Source of the DNA: Nocardia acididurans
GTDB taxonomy: Bacteria; Actinomycetota; Actinomycetes; Mycobacteriales; Mycobacteriaceae
Direction of reading: 5' to 3'
DNA length: 64,000 nucleotides
Assembly (NCBI RefSeq): GCF_016741815.1
Contig: NZ_JAERRJ010000003.1
Span: 310,001-374,000 of the forward strand
A program made the translations under genes and the position numbers. The notes beneath the pieces were generated by a model. That model worked only from the letters and a program-made list of their open reading frames with translations, ran no database searches and was not told the DNA's origin. Below are positions 48,889 to 58,480 of the stretch, one piece after another. Positions within the stretch are counted from its first letter, which is position 1; each line of letters starts with the position of its first letter.

Positions 48889-51800
48889 TCAGGTGCGGAT
48901 CGCGGGATCCACATCGAGGAGCGCGGCGACCTCGAGCCAGCCGGTCGGCATCGCGATGTCGTTGTGCGTGTAGGGAAGTCGGCGCACCACCAGTTGGGCG
49001 CCGGCGGCCTGCCAGCCGGTCAGCTGGGCGTGCACGCGCTCGGGTTCGAGGCCGTTGTCGGCGCAGTAGAGCGCCATCGGGCCGCTGTAGTGCGGGGATT
49101 CGGATTCGGTGACCATGCGCAGCAGCTCGGTGGCGGCATTGCGCACGACGACCGCCAATTCCGGTGCGTACTCGGCGATTTCGGGGAGCAGCGCGTCCAT
49201 GCGGGAGGGGTCGGCGAGGGTCGCGGCGGCCCGGTCGGTGAGGTTCGACAGCGGATGCGAGTCGAGCAGGCCCACATAGCCGATCCGCTCGCCCTCGGCC
49301 TCCAGGATGGCCGCCATGGCGTGCGCGAGATTGCCGCCCAGCGAATAGCCGAGGAAATGGTAGGGGCCCTGCGGCTGGATGCGGCGCACGGCGGCCAGGT
49401 AGTACCGCGCCAGATCGTCGAGGGTGCGGGTGTCGACCTCCAGGTTGGTCAGCTGCGGCATCTGCAGGCCGATGATCGGCCGCTCCGCGCGCAACAGCCG
49501 GGCCAGCGGCGCGTATTTCCATGCGGTGCCGCCGATCTGGTGAATGCAGAACAGCGGCGGCACCGAGCCCTCGGCGCGCAGTTCCAGCACCGGATCCAGG
49601 CGGCGGCCCAGACTGGCGAGGCCGTCGACGGGGCGGGCGGATTCGGGATCGAGCGCGCCGATCCGCGCCGCGAGCGCACGCGGCGTGGGTGCGGCGAACA
49701 CATCGTCGAGCACGACCGGCAACTGGGCCCGGCTGAGCCGGCCGACCAGCCGCACCGCGAGCAGCGAGTGCCCGCCTTCGGCGAAGAAGTCGTCGTCCGA
49801 ACCGATTTCGTCGACCGACAGCACCGCCGCCATGGCTGAGCGGATGAGCGCGAGCGCTTCGTCGTCCGGCGCGCTGTCGGCCACGACTCCCGCGGAGCGG
49901 TCTGCGGCGGTGCGCGGGGCAACTGCGGGCGATGCGATCTCCGGTGCGGGCAGTTCCCGGCGGGCGATCTTCTCGGTCGCGGTGCGCGGAATCTGGTCCA
50001 GCACCACGAACGCGGCCGGAATCATATACGCGGGCAAGGCATTACGCAGCTGATCACGGACCGCGCCGGTATCGAGCGCCACCCCGGATCTGGCGATGAG
50101 GTAGGCGACCAGGCGCTGATCACCGGGCGTGTCCTCGCGCATCAGCACCACCGCCTGCGCCACCCCGGCGCACGACAGCAGGGCCGATTCGGTGTCGCCG
50201 AGTTCGATGCGCTGACCGCGCAGTTTCACCTGGCTGTCGGTGCGGCCGACATACTCGAGCTCGCCCAGCGCGTTCCGTTTCACCAGATCGCCTGTGCGGT
50301 ACATCCTTTCGCCGCTCCCGTACGGGTCGGCCACGAATGCTCCGGCGGTGAGATCGGGGCGCGCGAGGTAGCCGCGCGCCAACCGGACGCCAGTCATGTA
50401 GAGCTCGCCGATGGTCCCCTCGGCGACCGGCCGCAGCTGATCGTCGAGAATGCGGACCTGATCGGCGGGCGCGCCGACCGGGACCGACACGGTGTCGGCG
50501 TCGACGGTCCGATGCATGGCGAAGCCGATCGCGGCCTCGGTGGGACCGTAGAAGTTGTAGACGGCCGTCCTGGTCAGCTCCCGCATGCGCCGCGCTGTCG
50601 CGGGCGGCAGCACCTCGCCGCCGGTGAGCACCACGCGCAGATCCGCGCACCCGGACAGATCGGCCTCCTCGGCGAGCACGGTGAGCATGGAGGTGGTCAT
50701 CCACATCGCGGTCACCCGCTCGGTGCTCATGAGCCGTGCCTGATAGTAGGGATCACGATGTCCGCCCGGCCGGGTCAGCACGATCCGCGCGCCGACATGC
50801 AGCGGCAGGAACATCTCCATGAGCGAGGCGTCGAAGATCGGCGGGGTGCGGTACAGCATGGTGTCCCCCGGCCCGAAGCCGACCTCGCGCTGCAACCACT
50901 CGAAGGTGGAGATGATCGCGGCATGCGAGAGGCTCACCCCCTTGGGCACGCCCGTGGAGCCGGAGGTGAACAGCAGGCAGGCGGTATGGGCCGGACGCAG
51001 CGGCGCGACCCGATCCGCGTCGGTGACCACGTCCCCCGCGAACCCGCTGACGTCGACCTCCTCGAGGTCGCGCAGAACCATTGCGGGAGCGGCGGTCCCG
51101 AGGATCTGCTCGACACGCTGAACAGGCTGTTCCGGATCCACCGGCAGGTACACGCCGCCCGCCCGGCAGATCGCGTGCGCCGCCACGACCGAGTCGACGG
51201 TGCGCGGCATCGCCACGGCCACCACGGTCTCGGGACCGACACCCTGCGAGATGAGATGGCGGGCAAGGCGATTCACCCGGGCATCGAACTCGCCGAAGTC
51301 GACGGTGACGCCCTCGGCCGTAACGGCCGGCGTCGCCGGATCAACAGCGACACCCCACTCCGCCAGCGTGCTGCCGGTCGGCTGCGGCCGGGCAGCCACG
51401 GCCCGCACCCCCGCACCGAGGGGCTCGAGAAGCGCCGCCGGGCGAATGTCCGCCTCGGTGGCGAGCGCGGTCAGGATCATGGTGATCCGGTCGGAGATTC
51501 GCGCGAGGGTGGTGTCCGCGACGGCGGCGCGGTCGTACCAGATCACCAGTTCCAGGTGGTCGCCCGGCGGGGCGATCAGGGTGACGGGGTAGTGCGTGCT
51601 GCCGTGATTGTGGAACTCGCCCCGGCGGAGCTCGTGCGACTCCGGCTGTCCCGCACCGGAGTTCGGGAAGTTCTCGAAGGCGACGAGGGTGTCGAAGAGC
51701 GTTCCGACGCCGGCGATGCGCTCGATCTCCGCCAGCCCGGCGTAGTCGAATTCCTGCATGGCGAACTGGTTTTCCTGCAGTTCGGCCAGCTGATCGAGCA

Positions 51801-54800
51801 GCGCGCGCTGCGGATCGAAGGCGCAGCGCACCGGCACGGTGTTGGCGAACAGGCCGACAATGCCTGCCACACCGGGCAATTCGGCGGGACGACCGGAAAC
51901 GGTAGCGCCGAAGACGACGTCGGTGCGGCCGGTGAGCGCGGCGAGCACCAGCGCCCAGGTGCCCTGTACCAGGGTATTCAGCGTCAGGCCGCGGCGGCGG
52001 CCGAGCTCGGTCAGCACCGGCGTGAGGGATTCCGCCAGCGGCACCTGCCACCGGCGCACCTCACGCTCGGAGACTGTGCCGGCGCCCACCAGCGTCGGCG
52101 TGGTGAATCCGGCCAGCCGCCGCGACCAGGCCGCGCGGACCGCCGCCCGGTCGCGGGTGGCGATCCAGGCCAGATAGTCGCTGTAGCGGGCGGGCGAGGG
52201 CAGTTCGTCACCGTGGTAGACCGACAGCACCTCGCGCAGCACGATCGGCGTGGACCAGCCGTCGATCACCAGGTGATGAGTGTTGAGCACCAGGCGATGC
52301 GACGCGTCCGGCATCCGGATCAGGGTGGCGCGCAGCATCGGCGAACGATCCACCGCGAACCGGTGCCGGGTCGCCTCGGCTTCGATCCGGTCGGCCGCCG
52401 CCACCGCGACCCGCTCCGGCAGCGCGGACAGATCGACTGTGCGCCAGGGCATTCCGACGGTGCGCGGGACAGCCTGCACCGGCTGTTCCAGACCCTCGTA
52501 GTGGAAGGCCGCGGCCATGGTGGGGTGGCGGCCCACCACGGTGTCGAAGGCCGCCGACAGGCGGGCCGGGTCCAGCGGACCGTGCAGGTCGACCCGCGCG
52601 CTCAGCGTGTAGGCATCGGCCGCGCCGTCCCGAATCGCGTGGAACAGCAACCCTTCCTGTAGCGGCGACAGCGGCAGCAGTTCGGCCAGCGGACCGTGCG
52701 CGGACTCCAGCGCGTCGATATCGGCCTGCGTGACGGCGAGGCCGGGGCTGTCCGAGGGCGTCAGCCCACCGGGGTACAGCAGCGCGTGCGCGGCGAACGC
52801 CTCCAGCGCGTGCGCGAAGTGCCGCTGCAGATCAGCGACCTGCTCCGCACCCAGGATCCGGCTCGCCGCGGTCCACTCCACGGCGAGCCTCGGCGCACCC
52901 GGCTCCCCGGCGGCGGGCTCGTGCACGAAGACATTGAGCGAAAGTACTTCGGTGAGCGCCTTTTCCGGCGACTCGATCACCGCGAAGGCGTCCTGCTCGG
53001 GCAGGCTCCAGCCGATCGCCGAGCCGCCGCCGAAGCGGCCCAGGTAGTTGAGCAGCACCTCGGGCGCACGCCGCCGGGCCAGCGCGGGCGCGGTCTCCGG
53101 GTCCAGGTGCCGCAGCACCCCGTATCCGACGCCGTTGCCGGGCACGGCCCGCTTGGCCTCCTTGACCGCGCGCAGCAGCACCCCGGCCGCCGCGCCACCG
53201 GCCAGCGCCTCGGCGAGTCCGGCCGCGTCGTCGACCCCGCTCGCAGGCGTCCACACCGGGAACTCGCTGGTGAACCAGCCCACCGTCCCGGCGAAATCCG
53301 TATCCGCACGCAGCGGTTCGCGACCGTGCCCCTCCACGGCGACCGGTCGCCCCGCTTCGAGGGCCTCGCCGCGCGCACTCCGCCAGGCATTGAGCGCCAG
53401 CATCAGCGCGGCCAGCAACACGTCGTCGGTCTTGGCCCGATACGCGGCGGGCAGCGTGGTCAGCAGCGCCTCGGAGATGGCCGGATCCGCGAAAGTCCTT
53501 GTCCGATGCGCACTGTCGACAAGGTCCACACCGTGGTCGAGCGCTCGCTCCCCCAGCGTCGCGACGCCGCCGCCACCGAGAGCCCGCTCCCAGTGCGGCA
53601 GCTCGGAACGATGGTCTCCCGCGGTGCCGGACTCGGCGAGCAGCGTCGCATGCCGACGCCACGAACTGCCCTTCGCGGGCAGCCGCGCCGCCCGCCCCTC
53701 GCGCGCCGCCATACACGCCTCGTACAGTTCGGGCACCAGAACGCGCCACGAAACCCCGTCCACCACCATGTGATTGGCCACCAGCACCAGCCGATCGGCC
53801 ACCCCCGCCGCAGTCCGCACCAGCGCGGCGCGAATCTCGACCCCCGCACCGGGATCCAGCTCCCCGGCCAGCGCATCCGCCACCGAGTCCAGGTCGAGCA
53901 ATGTTGTCTCGGATACGAGATCGACTGCGCGTACCGTGCCGACACCGGCGATGACCAGGCGGGGGCCGGTGGCGGACTCCTCGAGTACCAGGCGCAGCGC
54001 GTCGTGGCGGTCGAGAAGTGTCTGCAGGCCGGTGGTCAGGTGGTCGAGGGTGAGGTCCTCGTGCAGGGTCAGCGCCGTCCACTGGGCGTATCCGGTGATG
54101 GCCGTGCGGTTTCGGTTGGCTTCGAGCAGGGCCGCCACCAGGGGCGGGATCGGGACTTCGCCGGTCGCCTCGTCGGGGGTCGCGGTGCGCGTCTCGGCTG
54201 CCACCGGGCGGGCCGCGGCGGCGATGGTGGCCAGATCGCGTTGGGCGAGCAGGTTTTTCGGTTGCAGTTCCAGGCCCAGGGCGCGCAGGCGGCTGCTCAC
54301 GCCGATGGCGGTGATGGAATCGCCGCCCAGGCCGAAGAAGTCGTCGGTGGCGTTGACCTGTGGGACGCCGAGAACCTCGGCGACCACGCCGCAGAGGGCG
54401 CGTTCGGAGTCGGTGCGGGGCGGGCGGCCGGTGGAGGTGAACCGGGGCGCGGGCAGCGCCGCGCGGTCGAGTTTGCCGTTCACCGTGGTGGGCAGGGCCG
54501 CGAGGATCACCAGGGCCGAGGGCACCAGGTGGTCGGGGACGCGGGTGGCGAGGAGCTGGCGCAGCTGGTCGGCCTCGAGGGTGCGGCCGGTTTCGGGAAC
54601 CAGGTACCCGACCAGGCGCGTGCTGTCACCGGATGTGCGAATGGTGGCGGCCGCGGCCGCGACCCCGGGGAGCGCGCCGAGCGCGGCCTCGACCTCGCCG
54701 AGTTCCACGCGGTAGCCGCGCACCTTGATCTGTTGGTCGGCGCGGCCCAGATAGTCGTAGCCGCGGCCGGGCAGCCAGCGGGCGCGGTCGCCGGTGCGGT

Positions 54801-57378
54801 ACATGCGCTCGCCCGCCGTGAACGGGTCGGCGACGAACCGGTCGGCCGTGATCGCGACGCGGCCCAGGTAACCGCGCGCCAATTGCGGTCCGGCCAAATA
54901 CAATTCGCCGATCTCGCCGTCCGGGACGGGTTGCAGCGCGCCGTCGAGCAGGTAGGCGCGGGTGCCGGCGAGCGGTCCGCCCACATGCGGGTGCGCACCG
55001 GTCACCGGTGCGCTCAGCGCGTCCACGGTGGCCTCGGTCGGCCCGTACATATTGCGGGCGGCCACCTTCGAGGCGACGATGGCCGACCACAGCGCGGGCG
55101 GGGTCGCCTCGCCGCCGAGCAGCAGCAGTCCGGGCCGGTGCGCCGCCCCGAGCAAGCCGTTGTCGATCAGCGCGCTCGCCATGGACGGCGTGGTGTCCAC
55201 GACATCGATGCGATCGGCCGCGAACGCGGCCACCTGCGCGGCGGCGTCCTTCTGAATCTCGGTGTCGTACAGGTGGATCCGGTGCCCGCACCACAGCCAC
55301 AGCAGCTGATCCAGCGCGGCGTCGAAGGCGAACGAGTAGGTGTGCGCGACGTGCAGCTGCCGTCCGCCCGCCCGTCCGGCGGCCTCGGCGTACACGGTCG
55401 ACCGGTGATGGTGCAGCAGCTGCGCCAGCGCGCCGCTGGAAATCTGCACGCCCTTGGGCTTTCCGGTGGAGCCCGACGTGTACACGAGGTAGGCGAGATG
55501 CGCGGCCGAACGCGGCGCGCCCAGCTCGGCCTCGGTCAGCGGACCGTCACCGAACCCGGCGACCGCGGCCTGAACACCGCTGTCGCTCAATCGGATCAGC
55601 GCACCGGGAGCGGGGGCGTCGCGCCACTCCGCGACAACGGTGTCCGCGACCGTGTCGTCGGTGAGGATCAGGGCCGGGCGCGCGTCGTCGACGATGTCGG
55701 CGAGACGCTGGGCGGGGTGGCCGATGTCGAGCATCAGGAAGGCCGCGCCCGCGTGCCGCACGGCGAGCAGCGCGATCACCAGCTGCACGCCGCGCGGGAG
55801 GGCGATGCCCACGATGTCCTCGGGACCGATGCCGCGTCCACGCAGGTAGCGCGCCAGCCGATGCACCCGTGCGCCGAGCTCGCCGGCGGTGAGCCGGTCG
55901 TCGCCGCCGACGAGCACGGTGTCGCCGGGGCGCGCGGAGATCATCCGGTCGAAGACCTCGACCACGTCCTCGGGCTGTCCCGGCAGTTCCGGCGCGGCGC
56001 GTTCGACGGCGATCCGTTCGCCGATCTCGCCCGGGTACAGGCTGATCGCGCCGATGGGCCGGTCGGCCGCGTCGACGAGTTCGGTGATCAGCGTGACGAG
56101 GGCCGCCATGCGACGGCGCACCGTGGCGGCGTCGAGGGACCGGGCATCGACCTCGAAGCCGAGCTGGATGCGGTCCTGCGCCAGCGGGGTGACGGTGAGG
56201 CCCAAGTCCTCCGGCGGCCCACCGGCCACATTGCGCAGAATGCCTGTCGCACCGTCGAAGTCGAGGGCGAAGTCGAATGCCTTGAGGTTGATGCCGATAC
56301 CGTGCAGCAGGGCTCCGGTCTGGGTGCCGCCGAATTCGCGGGCCAGGTCCTCACCGCGGAAGCGCTGGTGGGCGCGCACTTCGCGCAGCGCGTCGGCCAC
56401 CCGCTTGCCGAGCTCGCCGAGCCGGTCCTGACTCGACACCGGGACGCGCAGCGGCAGCACGTTGACGGCCATGGACGGCGTGGTGAGCGCGGTCTTGCCG
56501 ACCCGCGCCATCACCGGCAGCGCGATGACCACGTCGGTCTCGCCGAGCAGCCGGTGCACGAATCCCACGTATCCGGCGACGAGGACATCGGCCCAGGTGA
56601 TCCCGGCCGTCGTGGCCGCCGCCTTGATCCGCGCCACCATCTCGGCGTCGAGCACGGCCCGCGCCTCGTGGGTCTGTTCCACCACGCCCTCGGGTGCGCG
56701 GCCGCGGCCGTCCAGCGGCGGCAGCGGGGTGAGCCGGTCGCGCCAGTAGTCGCGGTCGTGCTGATGTGCCTGCCCGGCACGGTATTCCAGGTCCTCGGCG
56801 ACGAGGGTCTCGATCGAGCCCCAGCGCAGGCGCGGCACCGCGGTGCCGCGACGCAGTGCGGTGTAGTGGGCGGCGACCCGGCGCGACACCATGGCCGCGC
56901 TGTATCCGTCGATGATCAGGTGGTGGTAGAGCTGGATGCACCACACGTGGTCGTCGGCCAGCCGCAGCAGCGTGTAGGTGTAGAGCTGCCGGTCGACCAT
57001 GGCCCGGCAGTAGGTGGCCGAGCGCGTGCGTTCGGCGGCGACCAGCCGGTGCGCGGCGGCGACCGGATCGGCTTCCCCGCGCAGGTCCACCAGGGGCCGC
57101 AGTTCGGGTTCATGCTCGGTGACGCGCTGGCGGGGGCCGTCGGCGGTGTCGGCGAATCGCAGCCGCATGGTGTCGGTTTCGGCGATGGTGCGGCGAATCG
57201 CGGTGTCCAGCAACGCCACATCGATCGCTTCGGGTCCGGAGACCTCGAGCACCTCGCCGACCATGTAGCTGAGCGAGTCGGGATCGAGACGCTGGGCGTT
57301 CCAGATGCCCAGTTGTGCTCCGGTGAGCGGCAATTCGGGAACTTCGGCGCTGATGTCGTCCCGTTCCACCGATCCCAC
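48889..57378 (-). CDS. Non-ribosomal peptide synthetase, C-A-T-E-C-A-T-TE (catecholate siderophore)
   Basis: A 2829-residue dimodular NRPS. Condensation 1 has HHLIIDG (152-158); adenylation 1 TSGSTGKPKG (634-643) and Lys969; carrier 1 GGDSI (Ser1021); epimerisation NHMVVDG (1202-1208) and VGWFTSEFPV; condensation 2 HHLVIDG (1701-1707); adenylation 2 TSGSTGVPKG (2138-2147) and Lys2470; carrier 2 GGHSL (Ser2538); thioesterase GYSLGG (Ser2679). By alignment to GrsA, adenylation 1 reads D-A-D-S-L-G-M-V-D, with two Asp residues favouring a basic amino acid; adenylation 2 reads D-A-M-S-L-G-F-I-G, which I cannot assign. The domain order equals that expected for DHB-D-Lys-L-Ser or DHB-D-Arg-L-Ser synthetases. 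GTG start with AGGAG six bases upstream; an iron box lies 85 bp before it. Confidence 0.95.
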   Translation of the reverse strand: MGSVERDDISAEVPELPLTGAQLGIWNAQRLDPDSLSYMVGEVLEVSGPEAIDVALLDTAIRRTIAETDTMRLRFADTADGPRQRVTEHEPELRPLVDLRGEADPVAAAHRLVAAERTRSATYCRAMVDRQLYTYTLLRLADDHVWCIQLYHHLIIDGYSAAMVSRRVAAHYTALRRGTAVPRLRWGSIETLVAEDLEYRAGQAHQHDRDYWRDRLTPLPPLDGRGRAPEGVVEQTHEARAVLDAEMVARIKAAATTAGITWADVLVAGYVGFVHRLLGETDVVIALPVMARVGKTALTTPSMAVNVLPLRVPVSSQDRLGELGKRVADALREVRAHQRFRGEDLAREFGGTQTGALLHGIGINLKAFDFALDFDGATGILRNVAGGPPEDLGLTVTPLAQDRIQLGFEVDARSLDAATVRRRMAALVTLITELVDAADRPIGAISLYPGEIGERIAVERAAPELPGQPEDVVEVFDRMISARPGDTVLVGGDDRLTAGELGARVHRLARYLRGRGIGPEDIVGIALPRGVQLVIALLAVRHAGAAFLMLDIGHPAQRLADIVDDARPALILTDDTVADTVVAEWRDAPAPGALIRLSDSGVQAAVAGFGDGPLTEAELGAPRSAAHLAYLVYTSGSTGKPKGVQISSGALAQLLHHHRSTVYAEAAGRAGGRQLHVAHTYSFAFDAALDQLLWLWCGHRIHLYDTEIQKDAAAQVAAFAADRIDVVDTTPSMASALIDNGLLGAAHRPGLLLLGGEATPPALWSAIVASKVAARNMYGPTEATVDALSAPVTGAHPHVGGPLAGTRAYLLDGALQPVPDGEIGELYLAGPQLARGYLGRVAITADRFVADPFTAGERMYRTGDRARWLPGRGYDYLGRADQQIKVRGYRVELGEVEAALGALPGVAAAAATIRTSGDSTRLVGYLVPETGRTLEADQLRQLLATRVPDHLVPSALVILAALPTTVNGKLDRAALPAPRFTSTGRPPRTDSERALCGVVAEVLGVPQVNATDDFFGLGGDSITAIGVSSRLRALGLELQPKNLLAQRDLATIAAAARPVAAETRTATPDEATGEVPIPPLVAALLEANRNRTAITGYAQWTALTLHEDLTLDHLTTGLQTLLDRHDALRLVLEESATGPRLVIAGVGTVRAVDLVSETTLLDLDSVADALAGELDPGAGVEIRAALVRTAAGVADRLVLVANHMVVDGVSWRVLVPELYEACMAAREGRAARLPAKGSSWRRHATLLAESGTAGDHRSELPHWERALGGGGVATLGERALDHGVDLVDSAHRTRTFADPAISEALLTTLPAAYRAKTDDVLLAALMLALNAWRSARGEALEAGRPVAVEGHGREPLRADTDFAGTVGWFTSEFPVWTPASGVDDAAGLAEALAGGAAAGVLLRAVKEAKRAVPGNGVGYGVLRHLDPETAPALARRRAPEVLLNYLGRFGGGSAIGWSLPEQDAFAVIESPEKALTEVLSLNVFVHEPAAGEPGAPRLAVEWTAASRILGAEQVADLQRHFAHALEAFAAHALLYPGGLTPSDSPGLAVTQADIDALESAHGPLAELLPLSPLQEGLLFHAIRDGAADAYTLSARVDLHGPLDPARLSAAFDTVVGRHPTMAAAFHYEGLEQPVQAVPRTVGMPWRTVDLSALPERVAVAAADRIEAEATRHRFAVDRSPMLRATLIRMPDASHRLVLNTHHLVIDGWSTPIVLREVLSVYHGDELPSPARYSDYLAWIATRDRAAVRAAWSRRLAGFTTPTLVGAGTVSEREVRRWQVPLAESLTPVLTELGRRRGLTLNTLVQGTWALVLAALTGRTDVVFGATVSGRPAELPGVAGIVGLFANTVPVRCAFDPQRALLDQLAELQENQFAMQEFDYAGLAEIERIAGVGTLFDTLVAFENFPNSGAGQPESHELRRGEFHNHGSTHYPVTLIAPPGDHLELVIWYDRAAVADTTLARISDRITMILTALATEADIRPAALLEPLGAGVRAVAARPQPTGSTLAEWGVAVDPATPAVTAEGVTVDFGEFDARVNRLARHLISQGVGPETVVAVAMPRTVDSVVAAHAICRAGGVYLPVDPEQPVQRVEQILGTAAPAMVLRDLEEVDVSGFAGDVVTDADRVAPLRPAHTACLLFTSGSTGVPKGVSLSHAAIISTFEWLQREVGFGPGDTMLYRTPPIFDASLMEMFLPLHVGARIVLTRPGGHRDPYYQARLMSTERVTAMWMTTSMLTVLAEEADLSGCADLRVVLTGGEVLPPATARRMRELTRTAVYNFYGPTEAAIGFAMHRTVDADTVSVPVGAPADQVRILDDQLRPVAEGTIGELYMTGVRLARGYLARPDLTAGAFVADPYGSGERMYRTGDLVKRNALGELEYVGRTDSQVKLRGQRIELGDTESALLSCAGVAQAVVLMREDTPGDQRLVAYLIARSGVALDTGAVRDQLRNALPAYMIPAAFVVLDQIPRTATEKIARRELPAPEIASPAVAPRTAADRSAGVVADSAPDDEALALIRSAMAAVLSVDEIGSDDDFFAEGGHSLLAVRLVGRLSRAQLPVVLDDVFAAPTPRALAARIGALDPESARPVDGLASLGRRLDPVLELRAEGSVPPLFCIHQIGGTAWKYAPLARLLRAERPIIGLQMPQLTNLEVDTRTLDDLARYYLAAVRRIQPQGPYHFLGYSLGGNLAHAMAAILEAEGERIGYVGLLDSHPLSNLTDRAAATLADPSRMDALLPEIAEYAPELAVVVRNAATELLRMVTESESPHYSGPMALYCADNGLEPERVHAQLTGWQAAGAQLVVRRLPYTHNDIAMPTGWLEVAALLDVDPAIRT

Positions 57379-57462
57379 CGCAACTCCTTCACCATGAACG
57401 TTTCCGACCCCTCCCTCGGTCCACCCGGGCTCGATGAGAGTCCAGCAAGGGAGGGGCGGAGA

Positions 57463-57481
57463 GTAGGTTAGCCTAACTTTA
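57463..57481. promoter_or_regulatory. DtxR/IdeR-type iron box upstream of the NRPS operon
   Basis: GTAGGTTAGCCTAACTTTA matches the consensus at 16 of 19 positions, with an intact AGGTTAGCCTAAC core. It is 85 bp before the NRPS start and should govern the NRPS, lipoprotein, exporter, SIP and ArCP genes as one operon. Confidence 0.88.
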
Positions 57482-57536
57482 ATTCCATTGGGAAATTGTG
57501 TCCCGTATCACCCCGGAGGCCGTTCCGGACGCCGGG

Positions 57537-58469
57537 TCAGTGCAACCCCGCGGCATTCTCTGCGAGCGGAATCACAAGGGGCGCACCGGTTTCCGGATCA
57601 TCTATGATCCGGCAGCCGAGCGCGAACACCTCACGCACCAGTTCCGCCGTCACGATCTCGCGCGGCGCGCCCGCGGCGACCACCCGGCCGTCCCGCATCG
57701 CGATGAGGTGGTCGGCGTACCGGAAGGCGTGATTCAGGTCGTGCAGGACGGCGACCACGGTCCGCCCGGAATCCCGGTTCAGCGTGCGGCACAGATCCAG
57801 CAGCTGGATCTGATGCGCGATATCCAGATAGGTGGTCGGCTCGTCGAGCAGCACGATCGGCGTCTCCTGCGCCAGCACCATGGCGATCCAGACGCGCTGC
57901 CGCTGCCCGCCCGACAGCTCGTCCACCGACCGGGCGGACAGATCGGTGACACCGGTCGCGGCCATGGCCGCCGTGACCGCGTCCTCATCGGCCTGCGACC
58001 ATTGCCGCAGCAGCGTCTGATGCGGATATCGGCCGCGCGCAACGAGATCCGCGACCCGGATGCCGTCCGGGGCGGTGGAGGTCTGCGGCAGCAACCCGAC
58101 CCGGCGCGCCACCTCCTTGGCGGGATAGCTGCCGATCGCCTTGCCGTCGAGCAGCACCGACCCGGCCTCGGGAGCCAGCAGCCGGGCCAGCGCCCGCAGC
58201 AGCGTGGATTTGCCGCACGCGTTCGGGCCGATGATCACCGTGAACGTCCCGTCCGGAATCTGCACGGAGAGTTCGTCACTGATGGTCCGCCCGCGATAAC
58301 CGAGCCGAACCCGGTCGGCGCGCAGCCGGACCAGGTCTGCTCGAGCACCGGGCGGATCCGCTGCTTCCGCACTTCGAACAGCGTGCGCCACAGTGGGATT
58401 CGCCTGTTCCGGAACGTCGTCCAACCCGGCGGCGTCCGAATCGGCTCGGACGCTGAGATTCTCGTTCAT
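57537..58469 (-). CDS. Ferric-siderophore ABC transporter ATPase (FepC-like)
   Basis: A 310-residue ABC ATPase: Walker A GPNACGKST, Q-loop LLPQTSTAPDG, signature LSGGQRQR, Walker B IVLLDEPTTYLD and H-loop VLHDLNHA. It has a non-conserved N-terminal extension of about 45 residues compared with FepC/FhuC; the start is still favoured because AGAGGA lies six bases upstream. It is 11 bp after the second permease gene, completing the importer operon. Confidence 0.95.
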   Translation of the reverse strand: MNENLSVRADSDAAGLDDVPEQANPTVAHAVRSAEAADPPGARADLVRLRADRVRLGYRGRTISDELSVQIPDGTFTVIIGPNACGKSTLLRALARLLAPEAGSVLLDGKAIGSYPAKEVARRVGLLPQTSTAPDGIRVADLVARGRYPHQTLLRQWSQADEDAVTAAMAATGVTDLSARSVDELSGGQRQRVWIAMVLAQETPIVLLDEPTTYLDIAHQIQLLDLCRTLNRDSGRTVVAVLHDLNHAFRYADHLIAMRDGRVVAAGAPREIVTAELVREVFALGCRIIDDPETGAPLVIPLAENAAGLH

Positions 58470-58480
58470 CGTCGCTTCCT

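Noticed and set aside
52696..57471. 1591-codon open frame antisense to the NRPS
   Set aside because: Long antisense frames arise in very GC-rich genes. It encodes no recognisable domain, and the minus strand has all NRPS motifs.
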